12,995 nt of DNA from CAIPFQ01 sp035480615. Its GTDB lineage: Bacteria > Chlamydiota > Chlamydiia > Chlamydiales > SM23-39. Below, piece by piece: positions 12,991 to 12,995 of this stretch (the stretch's first letter is position 1; each line of letters begins with the position of its first letter). The stretch covers positions 1 to 12,995 of the forward strand of contig DATIHO010000105.1 of the NCBI GenBank assembly GCA_035480615.1, in the 5' to 3' direction. A program made the position numbers and the translations under genes. The notes below the pieces were generated by a model that was not told where the DNA came from, made no database searches, and saw only the letters and a program-made list of their open reading frames with translations.

Positions 12991-12995
12991 TTCTC

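Noticed and set aside
12849..12995. Minus-strand frame open from the window edge into the tRNA gene
   Set aside because: It lies in a palindrome, so an open frame on one strand is partly mirrored on the other; no start codon is visible and it would end inside tRNA-Ser.

Overview
The window looks like chromosomal DNA from a chlamydia-like bacterium (phylum Chlamydiae, probably an amoeba-associated Parachlamydiales relative rather than a Chlamydia species). Three things point this way. Genes for lipid A and heptose synthesis are present (lpxK, gmhA). There is a tight same-strand run nrdR-dksA-lspA, with a class I methyltransferase and a SpoU-type methyltransferase nearby; as I remember it, these genes also cluster in Chlamydia. 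The window also has more intergenic palindromes and more nutrient-transport and stress genes than the reduced Chlamydia genomes carry. The assignment is an inference from gene content and order; no database was searched.

Layout. Positions 1-113 hold a gene-free edge with a 36-bp near-palindrome. Positions 114-2293 (minus) carry an amino-acid permease followed by a SAM methyltransferase that starts on the permease stop codon. Positions 2294-3532 are a loosely packed stretch whose only gene is a plus-strand CsbD-like stress protein (2638-3024) with an unusual charged tail; direct repeats and a 148-bp imperfect palindrome lie around it. Positions 3533-4699 (minus) encode a stand-alone 2-oxoacid dehydrogenase E2. 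A 172-bp near-perfect inverted repeat (4712-4883) separates it from lpxK and supplies the lpxK stop codon. lpxK and gmhA (minus) overlap and form a small LPS module. asd (plus) diverges from gmhA across only 23 bp and appears to be read from a leaderless promoter.

Positions 7362-12713 are one long minus-strand cluster of eight genes: nrdR, dksA, lspA, an unrecognised 225-residue protein, cinA, an RlmI-like methyltransferase, a SpoU methyltransferase and an RluA-type pseudouridine synthase. Almost every junction is an overlap (ATGA or GTGA four-base overlaps, 11 bp, 38 bp) or a 2-bp gap, so translational coupling and one or a few transcripts are likely. The cluster ends tail to tail with asd, the two coding regions overlapping by 41 bp. 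The mix covers nucleotide-reduction control, stringent-type transcription control, lipoprotein maturation, pyridine-nucleotide salvage and RNA modification. Upstream of the cluster are tRNA-Ser(GGA) and another palindromic element that runs to the window edge.

No defence island, CRISPR array, prophage or intact transposase is visible. The least ordinary signals are the several different palindromic, MITE-like elements at gene borders, a DksA that has lost most of its zinc ligands, a CinA with an apparent internal deletion, and the leaderless divergent gmhA/asd start region.
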